DNA of 64,000 bases, from assembly GCF_001659685.2 (NCBI RefSeq), contig NZ_LXYE02000012.1, positions 186,001 through 250,000 of the forward strand, in the 5' to 3' direction. The stretch comes from Labilibacter marinus. Lineage in GTDB: Bacteria > Bacteroidota > Bacteroidia > Bacteroidales > Marinilabiliaceae. The notes below the pieces were generated by a model. The model made no database searches. It saw only the letters and a program-made list of their open reading frames with translations, and had not been told where the DNA came from. The position numbers were made by a program, and so were the translations under genes. Below, in pieces: positions 7,974 through 16,742 of the stretch (position 1 is the stretch's first letter; each line of letters starts with the position of its first letter).

Positions 7974-10073
7974 ATGTCGGAATTATCCACCAAGGAAATA
8001 ACATACTTAGCGGGAGTAGGTCCTAAAAAAGCCGAAGTGTTAAAGCAGGAGCTTAAGATTCAGTCTTATGAGGACTTGTTGTACCATTTTCCGTACAAAT
8101 ATGTGGATAGAAGCCGCACCTTTAAGATAAGAGAGATTAGTAGTACCTCTTCGCATATTCAGTTGCAAGGAAAGGTAATAGGTTTAAATAAGGTTGGTTC
8201 AGGTAAGTCCGAGCGTTTGGTGGCAAAATTTGCTGATGATACGGGTGTGATTGAATTGGTATGGTTTAAATTTATCAAGCAGATTAAGGGTAATCTGGAT
8301 GCCAATGCTGAGTATATCATTTTTGGAAAACCCACTAAATTCAATCAATCGTATAATATTGTTCATCCCGAAATGGAAAAGGTGGATGAAAGTAAACCTA
8401 AAGTAACAGCTGGTCTTCAGGCTTTTTATCATACAACTGAACGAATGAAGAAAGGCTACCTGAATTCCAAAGGTATTCAGAAGATGCAGGAAAGTATATT
8501 TCTTTCGTTTAAAGGTGCTATTTCTGAAACATTGCCTGCTTATATAGTGCAACAATATAAGTTGATGATTTTAGATCAGGCTTTGCGAACGGTTCATTTT
8601 CCTCCTGATTCGCAAGCCTTGCAGCAAGCACAGTTTCGTTTAAAGTTCGAAGAACTTTTTTATATTCAGCTTAGTATATTAAAACTAAAAAATCAGCGAA
8701 GCCGAAGTATTAAAGGACATATTTTTGCTACGGTAGGTGATTATTTTAATCACTTCTTTTTTAATAATCTTCCTTTTGAACTGACTGGCGCACAAAAACG
8801 TGTTATTCGCGAAATTCGCAATGATGTAGGGTCTGGACGTCAAATGAACCGATTGCTACAAGGCGATGTAGGAAGTGGTAAAACCATGGTGGCCTTAATG
8901 GTGATGTTAATTGCGCTGGATAATAATTATCAGGCATGTCTGATGGCTCCAACCGAAATATTGGCATCGCAGCATTTTGAATCTATTCTGGAACTATTAA
9001 AAGGGATGGATTTAAATGTGAAGCTACTTACCGGTTCAAGTAAAAAGAAAGAACGTGAGCAGATTCATGCAGAATTACTATCAGGTGAGTTGCAGATTTT
9101 AATTGGGACGCATGCTTTGTTAGAAAATATAGTTCAGTTTAAGAATTTGGGTATGGTCATTATAGATGAGCAACACCGCTTTGGAGTAGCTCAGCGTGCC
9201 AAGCTATGGGCAAAAAATACCATTCCTCCTCATGTATTGGTAATGACGGCAACTCCTATTCCTCGTACGCTGGCTATGACGGTTTACGGCGATTTGGATG
9301 TGTCGGTGATTGATGAATTACCTCCTGGGCGTAAACCAATAGAAACCAAGCATTACTTTCATAACAAACGAAATAACCTCAATCATTTTATTAAGGCGGA
9401 AATTGAAAAAGGACGCCAGATATATGTGGTTTATCCTTTAATTGAGGAATCGGAAAAGATGGATTTTAAAAATCTGGCAGAAGGGCTAGAATATATGCAG
9501 TCTGCTTTTCCTGATTATAAAACCACTATGGTTCACGGTAAAATGAAACCAGCAGAAAAAGATGCAGCTATGCAAGAATTTGCTTGCGGAGATGCACAAA
9601 TATTAGTAGCTACAACGGTTATAGAGGTTGGCGTAAATGTACCTAATGCTTCGGTAATGATTATTGAAAGTGCCGAGCGTTTTGGATTGTCGCAATTACA
9701 TCAGCTTCGAGGCAGAGTAGGGCGAGGAGCCGAGCAAAGCTATTGTATTTTAATGACCGGTTATAAGTTAGGAGAGGATACCAAAAAACGAATGGGTATT
9801 ATGGTGGATTCTAATGATGGTTTTGAAATAGCCGAAGCGGATATGAAACTTCGCGGTCCTGGCGATTTAGAAGGAACGCAGCAAAGCGGTTTACCCTTTG
9901 AATTAAAGATTGCCAACATTACGCGCGATGCCCAACTTCTGCAGCATGCCCGAAATGTAGCCAATGCCATTTTGGATAATGATCCTACCCTCGAAAAACC
10001 AGAAAATCAAGTACTCAATAAGCAACTTACCAAGCTTGCCAGACAAAAAATGAATTGGAGTCTGATTTCCTAG
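7974..10073 (+). CDS. recG: ATP-dependent DNA helicase RecG
   Basis: A 699-residue RecG, the branch-migration helicase that reverses stalled replication forks and processes Holliday junctions. An N-terminal HhH-like segment (YLAGVGPKKAEVL) leads into the OB-fold wedge domain (about 50-160), then a superfamily 2 helicase core: Walker A GDVGSGKTMVAL (about 298-309), the Walker B variant IIDEQHRFG, motif III TATPIPRTLAMT, and C-terminal motifs V and VI (QLRGRVGRG). The TRG-like end (EGTQQSGLPFELKIANI) is intact. It is monocistronic with its own promoter. Confidence 0.96.
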   Translation: MSELSTKEITYLAGVGPKKAEVLKQELKIQSYEDLLYHFPYKYVDRSRTFKIREISSTSSHIQLQGKVIGLNKVGSGKSERLVAKFADDTGVIELVWFKFIKQIKGNLDANAEYIIFGKPTKFNQSYNIVHPEMEKVDESKPKVTAGLQAFYHTTERMKKGYLNSKGIQKMQESIFLSFKGAISETLPAYIVQQYKLMILDQALRTVHFPPDSQALQQAQFRLKFEELFYIQLSILKLKNQRSRSIKGHIFATVGDYFNHFFFNNLPFELTGAQKRVIREIRNDVGSGRQMNRLLQGDVGSGKTMVALMVMLIALDNNYQACLMAPTEILASQHFESILELLKGMDLNVKLLTGSSKKKEREQIHAELLSGELQILIGTHALLENIVQFKNLGMVIIDEQHRFGVAQRAKLWAKNTIPPHVLVMTATPIPRTLAMTVYGDLDVSVIDELPPGRKPIETKHYFHNKRNNLNHFIKAEIEKGRQIYVVYPLIEESEKMDFKNLAEGLEYMQSAFPDYKTTMVHGKMKPAEKDAAMQEFACGDAQILVATTVIEVGVNVPNASVMIIESAERFGLSQLHQLRGRVGRGAEQSYCILMTGYKLGEDTKKRMGIMVDSNDGFEIAEADMKLRGPGDLEGTQQSGLPFELKIANITRDAQLLQHARNVANAILDNDPTLEKPENQVLNKQLTKLARQKMNWSLIS

Positions 10074-10143
10074 GTTATGTCGTGCAATGGCAGCGTTTGA
10101 GTTATAAGGTTTAATGCGTAGTTCTTAATGGTATTTGACCAAG

Positions 10144-10210
10144 ATAGCTGACTCCGAACGAACATAGCTTGCAATTTGAAACGCATAGCCAGTCATCCGA
10201 AACACATAGC
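10144..10210. repeat. Four ATAGC-containing repeats with 20-22 bp period
   Basis: ATAGC recurs at 10144, 10164, 10184 and 10206, with GAAC or GAAAC before the last three copies (CGAACGAACATAGC, TGAAACGCATAGC, CGAAACACATAGC). The period of 20, 20 and 22 bp is about two helical turns. The repeats are degenerate and lie just past recG, before the structured repeats. Confidence 0.5.
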
Positions 10211-10303
10211 TGGAAGTTTCCATCCAAAAAAGCAAACCGAAATAGGGGCTATTCAATAATTCATGTCAATAGGTGAAATCACCAAGTTAGTCTAATAAAA
10301 CAA

Positions 10304-10403
10304 TCACGAATTACACAAATTCCCACGAATGTAAATTGCTGTACAATTTTAAGGTTGCAGTAGGCAAACTTTTATTCGTGAAGATTCGTGCAATTCGAGG
10401 TTA
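10304..10403. repeat. CACGAATT structured repeat, copy R1
   Basis: A roughly 100-bp imperfect palindrome. The outer arms TCACGAATT (10304) and AATTCGAGGTT (ends 10402) pair with mismatches; inner CACGAAT pairs with ATTCGTG; the middle holds two small hairpins (AAATTG/CAATTT and TTGC/GGCAA type). It is preceded by a conserved leading element at 10270-10295 containing GGTGAAATCACC, and followed by a conserved tail of about 140 bp. Confidence 0.8.
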
Positions 10404-10572
10404 ATAATAATTGAAGTTGAGGTTTTTTGAATTTGTTTCTCAAGCAGTATATTAAGTTGCATCGTAAATAATGGGAATCAGGCACCGCGGGAAGTTAAGT
10501 CAATAGTCTACCATATCTCCCTTAGTCTATTAAACACTGATAGGTGCAATAACCAAGTTGGTCTAAAAAAAG

Positions 10573-10672
10573 AACCACGAATTACACAAATGCCACGAAT
10601 TTTAATTGCTACGCAATTTTTTGTTTGCCTTAGGTAAACTTTTATTCGTGAAGATTCGTGCAATTTGTGGTT
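10573..10672. repeat. CACGAATT structured repeat, copy R2 (upstream of the GxxExxY gene)
   Basis: Outer arms AACCACGAATT (10573-10583) and AATTTGTGGTT (10662-10672) pair with one mismatch. The inner hairpins are kept although their bases differ from R1: AATTGC/GCAATT and TTTGCCTTAGGTAAA. A leading element like that of R1 is at 10541-10566. The GxxExxY start codon lies 63 bases downstream. Confidence 0.8.
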
Positions 10673-10735
10673 AATAAGTAAATGAGGTTTATTAATTTTA
10701 GTGTATAAATTGAAAGTCTTAAAACCCCAAACGCA

Positions 10736-11110
10736 ATGACCAATATTATATATCGGCAAGAGTCTTACGCTATTATTGGAGCAGCAATGAAAGTTCATAA
10801 TGAGTTAGGTTGTGGTTTCTTGGAATCTGTTTATCAAGAAGCATTTGAAGTTGAATTAAAACATCGAAATATTCCATACCTTAGAGAAGCTCCTTTATCT
10901 ATTAACTACAGGGGTGCAAAACTTAACAAAGAATTTAGGGTTGACTTTATTTGTTATGATAAAGTGATAGTGGAGCTAAAAGCTGTTCGTGAGTTTATTT
11001 CAATTCATGAAGCTCAAGTTTTGAATTATCTAAAGGTTTCTGGGATTTCGTTAGGTCTTTTAATCAACTTCGGAAATATCGAATTGGAAACGAAGAGGTT
11101 TGTTAAATAA
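10736..11110 (+). CDS. GxxExxY family protein (PD-(D/E)XK-like fold)
   Basis: A 124-residue GxxExxY protein (PDDEXK_3 group). The name motif is GFLESVYQEA (about residues 27-36). Nuclease-like residues follow: Asp in EFRVDFICYDKVIVELKAV, with Glu and Lys in the ELK strand, matching a D-(D/E)-x-K arrangement. Function is not established. The gene sits exactly between structured repeats R2 and R3, with R3 beginning at the last base of its stop codon, so it looks like part of the repeat element. It may act on the repeat DNA or RNA; this is inference. Confidence 0.85.
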   Translation: MTNIIYRQESYAIIGAAMKVHNELGCGFLESVYQEAFEVELKHRNIPYLREAPLSINYRGAKLNKEFRVDFICYDKVIVELKAVREFISIHEAQVLNYLKVSGISLGLLINFGNIELETKRFVK

Positions 11111-11200
11111 ACCACGAATTCCACAAATTCCCACGAATGTAAATTGCTATACAATTTTAAGGTTGCAGTAGGCAAACTTTTATTCGTGAAATTTGTGGTT
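11110..11200. repeat. CACGAATT structured repeat, copy R3 (abuts the GxxExxY stop codon)
   Basis: Arms AACCACGAATT (11110-11120) and AATTTGTGGTT (11190-11200) pair with one mismatch. R3 is shorter than the others because about 10 bases of the right arm (the second ATTCGTG-type block) are missing. Its tail (11201-11340) matches the R1 tail closely. It has no leading element because the GxxExxY gene occupies that place. Confidence 0.8.
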
Positions 11201-11372
11201 AATTAATAATTGAAGTTGAGGTTTCTTGAATTCTATCTCTCAAGTGCCATATTAGGTTTCATTGTAAATAATGCGAATCAGGCACCACGGGAAGTGAAGT
11301 CAATAGCTTACTATATCGCTCTTGGTATAATAAACCATAATAGGTGAAATCACCAAATTAGTCTAAAAAAAG

Positions 11373-11473
11373 AACTACGAATTACACAAATTCCCACGAA
11401 TGTAAATTGCTATACAATTTTAAGATTGCAGTAGGCAAACTTTTATTCGTGAAGTTTCGTGCAATTCGTGGTT
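11373..11473. repeat. CACGAATT structured repeat, copy R4
   Basis: Arms AACTACGAATT (11373-11383) and AATTCGTGGTT (11463-11473). The leading element (TAGGTGAAATCACC, from 11341) and the inner hairpins are retained. The tail is truncated: only its first 35-40 bases resemble the R1 and R3 tails before the neighbouring membrane-protein gene begins. Confidence 0.8.
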
Positions 11474-11532
11474 AATAATAATTGAGATTTCTTGAATCTG
11501 TTTTCAAGTGGCATTTGAAATTGAACTAGTTT

Positions 11533-12057
11533 TTAAACGCCTAATTTCTCCATTAATTCTGAGGTTGATAAGGAGTAATTAAGATTAAAGTACTCAAAGA
11601 TAAATGTATATGATAATCCTAAAAGTATAGCTGCTAGCATAACCGTTAAGCGTTGTGATTTTTTAATTTGATAAAGTGTTATTACTCTTTCATTACTCAT
11701 TAATAACACAGGCAACAAAGCTATAATTAGGAGTAAATAATAATACCATTCTGTATTCTCTAATGGGAAGAGAATAATGGCAGCTTTAGTGAAAATATAG
11801 AAGAAAAAATTATTGCTTAAAACCCATCCAGACTTATTGGGCATACATAGGCCAATAATACTTAGTGTAAGAAATGTAGGATTTATTACAGCACCTGAGA
11901 TAAAAAAGCCTTTTATGATATTTGTTAGACTGAGGTTTATTCCTTGGAATTGTTCTAGCGTTTTTACGTCGTTATAAAGATGTATAATATTGAAAATAGC
12001 AACTAATATCAAAAGCAGTCCTACAATTATTACATTTCTATTTTTTAAAGTATTCAT
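11533..12057 (-). CDS. Small integral membrane protein, unknown function
   Basis: A 174-residue hydrophobic protein with about five predicted membrane segments (near residues 9-27, 47-70, 83-98, 106-120 and 137-155) and no recognised motif. It is transcribed toward the structured repeat R4 and away from the rnf operon. Gene-like features are its length, consistent hydrophobic segments and a clean ATG. The family is not recognised. Confidence 0.6.
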   Translation of the reverse strand: MNTLKNRNVIIVGLLLILVAIFNIIHLYNDVKTLEQFQGINLSLTNIIKGFFISGAVINPTFLTLSIIGLCMPNKSGWVLSNNFFFYIFTKAAIILFPLENTEWYYYLLLIIALLPVLLMSNERVITLYQIKKSQRLTVMLAAILLGLSYTFIFEYFNLNYSLSTSELMEKLGV

Positions 12058-12353
12058 GATTTGGCTTAAATTTTATAGGTAAGCAAATATAAATATTTCC
12101 TAAATGTTAACAACTCTAAAATATCCCTGCTTTAATTAAAGAAATATTTCTTTATAACCTCCAAACTGTCAATGTTTAACATGACAAAATACAGTTTTAA
12201 GAAAATGTGAAAAAAAATTAACACACAAAATTCTAAAATTGTAATCTCTACTTTACACTATCCATCAAGGTTTTGCAATGTCCATGTTGCAGTTTTATTT
12301 ATTTATACCAATTCCAAATAGCAAAACGGCCTTTTCTGATTACTCTGATTAAT

Positions 12354-12361
12354 TACATTTG
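12354..12361 (+). promoter_or_regulatory. Putative -7 box (TACATTTG) for the rseC-rnf operon
   Basis: TACATTTG fully matches TAnnTTTG and lies 23 bases before the rseC-like ATG. The matching -33 region (TTTT near 12332) is weak. The rest of the 327-base gap from 12058 is A/T-rich and holds no other element I could support. Confidence 0.5.
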
Positions 12362-12384
12362 TTCTGAAATTTTCCTTAAAAATC

Positions 12385-12813
12385 ATGGCGGAGGTCAAGT
12401 TTGTAGAGCATACAGGAATAGTAGAACAAGTCAATAAAGGACAGGCTAAGGTTTGCATTGTAAGTGAATCTGCATGTGCATCTTGTCATGCCAAAGGGGC
12501 TTGTACTGCTTCCGATAAATCTGAAAAATCCATTGATGTAAATATCTTTGGAATGACTGATTTAAAGGAGGGGCAAAAGGTAATTATTCGCGGACAAAAG
12601 TCTCTAGGACTAAAAGCATCTTTAATTGCCTATATCTATCCATTTATATTGGTTTTCATCACCCTATTTACAACTTACGGAATAACAGAAAGCGAAGGCA
12701 TTGCAGGATTAGCTTCCCTGGCGATATTAGTTCCGTATTATTTAGTGGTGAAGCTGTATACGCCTAAGCTCCAAAAAACATTTGTATTTACTATTAAAGA
12801 AATAATCGACTAG
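12385..12813 (+). CDS. RseC/MucC family protein
   Basis: A 142-residue RseC/MucC-type protein. The N-terminal domain has the family's cysteine cluster (CASCHAKGACTAS, about residues 31-43), which could hold a redox group, followed by two membrane helices (about 75-92 and 98-114). In gammaproteobacteria RseC is linked to SoxR reduction together with the Rnf-like Rsx complex. Its position as first gene of the rnf operon, 16 bases from rnfB, agrees with a role in assembling or tuning Rnf. Confidence 0.88.
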   Translation: MAEVKFVEHTGIVEQVNKGQAKVCIVSESACASCHAKGACTASDKSEKSIDVNIFGMTDLKEGQKVIIRGQKSLGLKASLIAYIYPFILVFITLFTTYGITESEGIAGLASLAILVPYYLVVKLYTPKLQKTFVFTIKEIID

Positions 12814-12829
12814 ATAAAATCAAAATAAA

Positions 12830-13738
12830 ATGAACGTAGTAGTATTAACTATTTTAACACTTGGAATACTCGGAACCGTTGCGGCTTTGGTGCTCTATTT
12901 TGTAGCGCAAAAGTTTAAGGTGTTCGAAGATCCAAGAATTGATCAGGTGGAAGAAGTTCTTCCTGCTGCTAATTGCGGAGGTTGTGGTTTTCCAGGTTGT
13001 AGAGCTTTTGCTGAAGCAATGGTGAAGAGCGATGATATTTCTAGCTTAAATTGTCCCGTTGGTGGTGCAGAAACCATGAGTGCTGCCGCTGGTATTTTAG
13101 GTAAAGAGGTTGCTGCTGCCGATCCTATGATTGCAGTAGTTCGTTGTAATGGAACTTGCGACAATCGTCCTAAAACAAATCACTACGATGGAGCTACTTC
13201 ATGTGCTGTTGCAGCTTCTCTTTATGGAGGAGATACTGGTTGTAGCAATGGTTGTTTAGGCTGTGGTGATTGTGTTGAGGCTTGTACTTTTGATGCCATT
13301 TACATGGATGATAAAACGGGTTTACCTGTTGTTAAAGACAACTGTGTGGCTTGTGGAGCTTGTGTAGACGCTTGTCCTAAAGACATTATTGAATTACGTA
13401 AAGCAGGTCCAAAAGGTCGTAGAATCTTTGTTTCATGTATTAATGTGGCCAAAGGTGGTGTAGCTAAAAAAGCTTGTAAAACAGCCTGTATAGGATGTAA
13501 GAAGTGTCAAAAGGAATGTCCGTTTGATGCCATTACTGTAGAGAATAACCTGGCTTATATAGATTATACCAAGTGTAAGTTATGTCGTAAGTGTGTGGCC
13601 GTATGTCCTACCAACGCGATTCATGAAATTAACTTTCCGCCCAAAAAGGTAAAGCCAGCTGTGGCTCCAGCTACGCCTGTTAAGCCAGTAACTAGTGATA
13701 ATAATCCATCTTCGGATAATAAAAATAAGGAGGAATAA
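12830..13738 (+). CDS. rnfB: Rnf electron transport complex subunit B
   Basis: A 302-residue iron-sulfur subunit. An N-terminal membrane anchor (residues 1-25) is followed by the four-Cys domain ANCGGCGFPGC (about 47-57), then several 4Fe-4S ferredoxin motifs, including CLGCGDCVEAC, CVACGACVDACP, CIGCKKCQKECP and CKLCRKCVAVCP. RnfB is the likely entry point for electrons from ferredoxin. A Pro/Ala-rich tail of about 25 residues ends the protein. The next gene starts two bases after the stop. Confidence 0.95.
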   Translation: MNVVVLTILTLGILGTVAALVLYFVAQKFKVFEDPRIDQVEEVLPAANCGGCGFPGCRAFAEAMVKSDDISSLNCPVGGAETMSAAAGILGKEVAAADPMIAVVRCNGTCDNRPKTNHYDGATSCAVAASLYGGDTGCSNGCLGCGDCVEACTFDAIYMDDKTGLPVVKDNCVACGACVDACPKDIIELRKAGPKGRRIFVSCINVAKGGVAKKACKTACIGCKKCQKECPFDAITVENNLAYIDYTKCKLCRKCVAVCPTNAIHEINFPPKKVKPAVAPATPVKPVTSDNNPSSDNKNKEE

Positions 13739-13740
13739 TT

Positions 13741-15072
13741 GTGTTAAAGACTTTTTCACTTGGAGGAATCCATCCTCCCGAAAACAAATTTTCGGCTGGT
13801 AAAAAAATAGAAGCTTTACCAGTTCCTTCACAGGTAGCTATTCCAGTTTCTCAGCATATTGGAGCACCTGCAAAGCCCATTGTTAAAAAAGGAGATGCTG
13901 TTAAGGTAGGAACTTTAATAGCCGAATCGGCAGGATTTGTATCCGCCAACATTCACTCGCCAGTTTCGGGTACTGTATTTAAAGTAGACGATATTGTTGA
14001 TGCCAGTGGTTATCGCAAGCCAGCTATTATCATTAATGTTGATGGCGACGAATGGGAAGAAAATATTGATAGAAGCACTGAATTAAAGAAAGACATTACA
14101 GCAACGCCAGAGGAAATTGTAAAAGCTGTGGCTAATGCCGGTATTGTTGGATTAGGAGGTGCAACATTTCCATCACATGTTAAGCTTTCGGTACCTCCAG
14201 GGAAAACATGTGAAGTACTTATCTTAAATGCTGTTGAGTGTGAGCCTTATTTAACTGCCGACCACCAATTAATGATGGAAAAAGGTGAGGAGATTATGGT
14301 GGGAACACAAATCATCATGAAAGCACTTAAGGTGGATAAGGCCGTTATTGGAATTGAAAATAACAAGCCAGATGCCATCAAACATATGGAGTCGTTAGCT
14401 TCATCTTATCCTGAAATTACCATCGAACCTTTGAAGGTTCAGTATCCACAAGGAGGAGAGAAGCAATTAATTGATGCTTGCATCAAACGCCAGATTCCTT
14501 CTGGTAAATTACCGATTGAAGTGGGAGCTGTGGTGCAAAACGTAGGTACTACATTAGCGGTTTACGAAGCCGTTCAAAAAAATAAACCATTGTTTGAGCG
14601 CGTGGTAACTATCACAGGTAAGTCGGTTTCAAAGCCGTCAAACTTTTTAACGCGAATTGGTACGCCTTTAAATAACCTAATTGATGCTGCTGGTGGATTA
14701 CCAGAAGATACAGGTAAAGTAATTGGAGGAGGACCAATGATGGGTAAGGCATTAGTAAGTACAGATATTCCTATCACTAAAGGGAGCTCTGGTGTGCTTA
14801 TTATGCCTAATGAAGAGGCCAAGCGTAAACCAATGCAAAACTGCATTAAGTGTAGTAAGTGTATTACAGTTTGCCCAATGGGATTAGAGCCTTATTTGTT
14901 AATGACTGTAAGTGATAAACAAGTTTGGGATAGAGCTGAAGAGGAAAACATCATGGATTGTATTGAGTGTGGTTCTTGTAGTTATACCTGTCCGTCGAGC
15001 CGACCTTTATTGGATTATATCCGATTAGGAAAAGGTAAAGTTGGGCAAATCATGCGCAGCAGAACAAAGTAG
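13741..15072 (+). CDS. rnfC: Rnf electron transport complex subunit C
   Basis: A 443-residue subunit that binds NADH and FMN and carries two 4Fe-4S clusters. GGIHPPENK at residues 7-15 is the family's N-terminal signature; the Gly-rich flavin/NADH region is around VGLGGATFPSHVKLS. The C-terminal clusters are CIKCSKCITVCP and CIECGSCSYTCP. The start is GTG, chosen because GGAGGA lies eight bases upstream and the conserved N-terminus begins directly after it. It lacks the long C-terminal repeat tail of some proteobacterial RnfC proteins. Confidence 0.95.
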   Translation: MLKTFSLGGIHPPENKFSAGKKIEALPVPSQVAIPVSQHIGAPAKPIVKKGDAVKVGTLIAESAGFVSANIHSPVSGTVFKVDDIVDASGYRKPAIIINVDGDEWEENIDRSTELKKDITATPEEIVKAVANAGIVGLGGATFPSHVKLSVPPGKTCEVLILNAVECEPYLTADHQLMMEKGEEIMVGTQIIMKALKVDKAVIGIENNKPDAIKHMESLASSYPEITIEPLKVQYPQGGEKQLIDACIKRQIPSGKLPIEVGAVVQNVGTTLAVYEAVQKNKPLFERVVTITGKSVSKPSNFLTRIGTPLNNLIDAAGGLPEDTGKVIGGGPMMGKALVSTDIPITKGSSGVLIMPNEEAKRKPMQNCIKCSKCITVCPMGLEPYLLMTVSDKQVWDRAEEENIMDCIECGSCSYTCPSSRPLLDYIRLGKGKVGQIMRSRTK

Positions 15073-15139
15073 AATCTGCGAGATACAACAAATTAAAAGA
15101 CTAAATAATAAACTGATATTAGGCTAAATTATAATTAAT

Positions 15140-16141
15140 ATGAGCACATTAACTATTTCACCTTCACCACACGTACATAGTGGCGATAGTGTGAAAAAAA
15201 ATATGTATGGCGTAATCCTAGCCCTTATTCCGGCTTTGATTATTTCCGTATACAACTTTGGGTTAGGAGCCATTGTTGTTACAGCTACAGCTGTTGTGTC
15301 ATGTATGTTGTTTGAGCATCTTATTCAAAAGTTCTTGTTGAAACAAGAAACTACTATTTGGGATGGGTCGGCAATGATTACAGGACTACTACTGGCATTC
15401 AATATTCCGAGTAACTTACCTATTTTTATTATTATAATAGGTGCTTTGATATCTATTGGAGTAGGTAAGATGTCGTTTGGTGGTTTAGGAAACAATCCTT
15501 TTAATCCAGCTTTAGTAGGTAGGGTTTTCTTATTGATTTCGTATCCTGTACAAATGACAAGTTGGCCAATAGCTAAGGCCTTACCTTTTAGTTATACGGA
15601 TGTAACTACAGGAGCTACGCCGCTTTCAGTAATGAAAGAAGCTTTGGCAAATGGTGAGTTACCTACCAATGTGTTACACGAAATTCCGAGTTATCGAGAC
15701 TTATTTTTAGGATTACAAGGAGGTAGTGCAGGAGAAATGGCTGGTATCGCTATTTTATTAGGTTTAGGTTTTATGCTTTTTCGTAAGATTATTACTTGGC
15801 ATATTCCAACAGCTGTTATTGGGTCCGTATTTATCTTCACGGGTCTGCTTCATTGGATTAACCCATTAATGTATGCACCGCCGATGTTCCATGTATTGTC
15901 AGGAGGACTTTTCTTAGGAGCTGTTTTTATGGCTACGGATTATTCCAGTTCGCCGATGAGCAAAAAAGGAGGTCTTATTTTCGGAATCGGAATTGGTGTT
16001 CTAACAGTAGCCATCAGGGTATTTGGAGCCTATCCCGAAGGTATTTCATTTGCGATATTAATTATGAATGCCTTTGTACCATTAATCGATAAGTATATTA
16101 AACCAAAGCGTTTCGGTGAGAAACCTGCGGTTGCTAAATAA
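15140..16141 (+). CDS. rnfD: Rnf electron transport complex subunit D
   Basis: A 333-residue integral membrane subunit related to NqrB, with about nine or ten membrane helices. Thr160 in TTGATPL is the expected site of covalent FMN attachment through a phosphoester bond. GNNPFNPALVGR (about 117-128) is the conserved family block. With RnfG it passes electrons across the membrane while Na+ or H+ is moved. It is separated from rnfC by 67 bases but lies in the same operon. Confidence 0.95.
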   Translation: MSTLTISPSPHVHSGDSVKKNMYGVILALIPALIISVYNFGLGAIVVTATAVVSCMLFEHLIQKFLLKQETTIWDGSAMITGLLLAFNIPSNLPIFIIIIGALISIGVGKMSFGGLGNNPFNPALVGRVFLLISYPVQMTSWPIAKALPFSYTDVTTGATPLSVMKEALANGELPTNVLHEIPSYRDLFLGLQGGSAGEMAGIAILLGLGFMLFRKIITWHIPTAVIGSVFIFTGLLHWINPLMYAPPMFHVLSGGLFLGAVFMATDYSSSPMSKKGGLIFGIGIGVLTVAIRVFGAYPEGISFAILIMNAFVPLIDKYIKPKRFGEKPAVAK

Positions 16142-16151
16142 TTTGTAAATC

Positions 16152-16742
16152 ATGGCAAAAACAGAATCAACATTAGTAAACATGGTGCTTGCCTTGCTGA
16201 TTATTACAGCTGTTGCAGGGGGTACGCTTGGTATGGTTTACAAAGTAACCAAAGAGCCTATTGCGGCTGCTAAATTAGCCAAGCAACAAAAAGCCATTCT
16301 GGAAGTCGTTCCTGGCTTCGATAATTCTCCTACCGATGAAGTGTATGAGTTAACATCGCAAGAAGGATATGTATTGAAGGTTTTTCCTTGTAAAAAAGGC
16401 GAAGAACTTTTAGGGGTGGCTATCTCAACTAAAACGGATAAAGGTTTTAGTGGCGAGATTAAAGTTATGGTAGGCTTAAAGCCAGATGGTTCAATCATCA
16501 ATTATTCTATTTTAGAGCATAAAGAAACACCTGGATTAGGTTCGAAAATGCAAGACTGGTTTAGAGTAGAAGGTAGTAAACAAACTATTTTAGGAATGGA
16601 TCCGGCTACGGCTAAAATGACTGTATCTAAAGATGGTGGAGATATTGATGCTATTACAGCAGCAACCATTAGTTCTAGAGCATTTTTAGATGCCATTACC
16701 ATTGCTTATAATACATACAAAAAGGAGGGAGGCAAAAAATGA
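16152..16742 (+). CDS. rnfG: Rnf electron transport complex subunit G
   Basis: A 196-residue subunit with one N-terminal membrane helix (residues 9-29) and an FMN-binding domain outside the cytoplasm. ETPGLGSKM (about 125-133) is conserved, and Thr172 in ITAATISS is the expected FMN attachment residue; the usual Gly of the (S/T)GAT motif is Ala here, a modest variation. The stop overlaps the start of rnfE by four bases, so translation is probably coupled. Confidence 0.93.
   Translation: MAKTESTLVNMVLALLIITAVAGGTLGMVYKVTKEPIAAAKLAKQQKAILEVVPGFDNSPTDEVYELTSQEGYVLKVFPCKKGEELLGVAISTKTDKGFSGEIKVMVGLKPDGSIINYSILEHKETPGLGSKMQDWFRVEGSKQTILGMDPATAKMTVSKDGGDIDAITAATISSRAFLDAITIAYNTYKKEGGKK

Noticed and set aside
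10508-10798. Minus-strand 96-codon ORF over repeat R2
   Set aside because: It runs through the structured repeat and into the GxxExxY gene; it is a by-product of the repeat and has no protein features.
10304-11473. Possible CRISPR array from repeated CACGAAT blocks
   Set aside because: There are only four units of about 100 bp at irregular distances, with similar sequence between them and a gene inside; no unique spacers of even length and no cas genes.
12058-12384. Possible riboswitch or small RNA before the rnf operon
   Set aside because: Only a -7 box very close to the ATG was found; the predicted leader is too short and the rest shows no stable structure.
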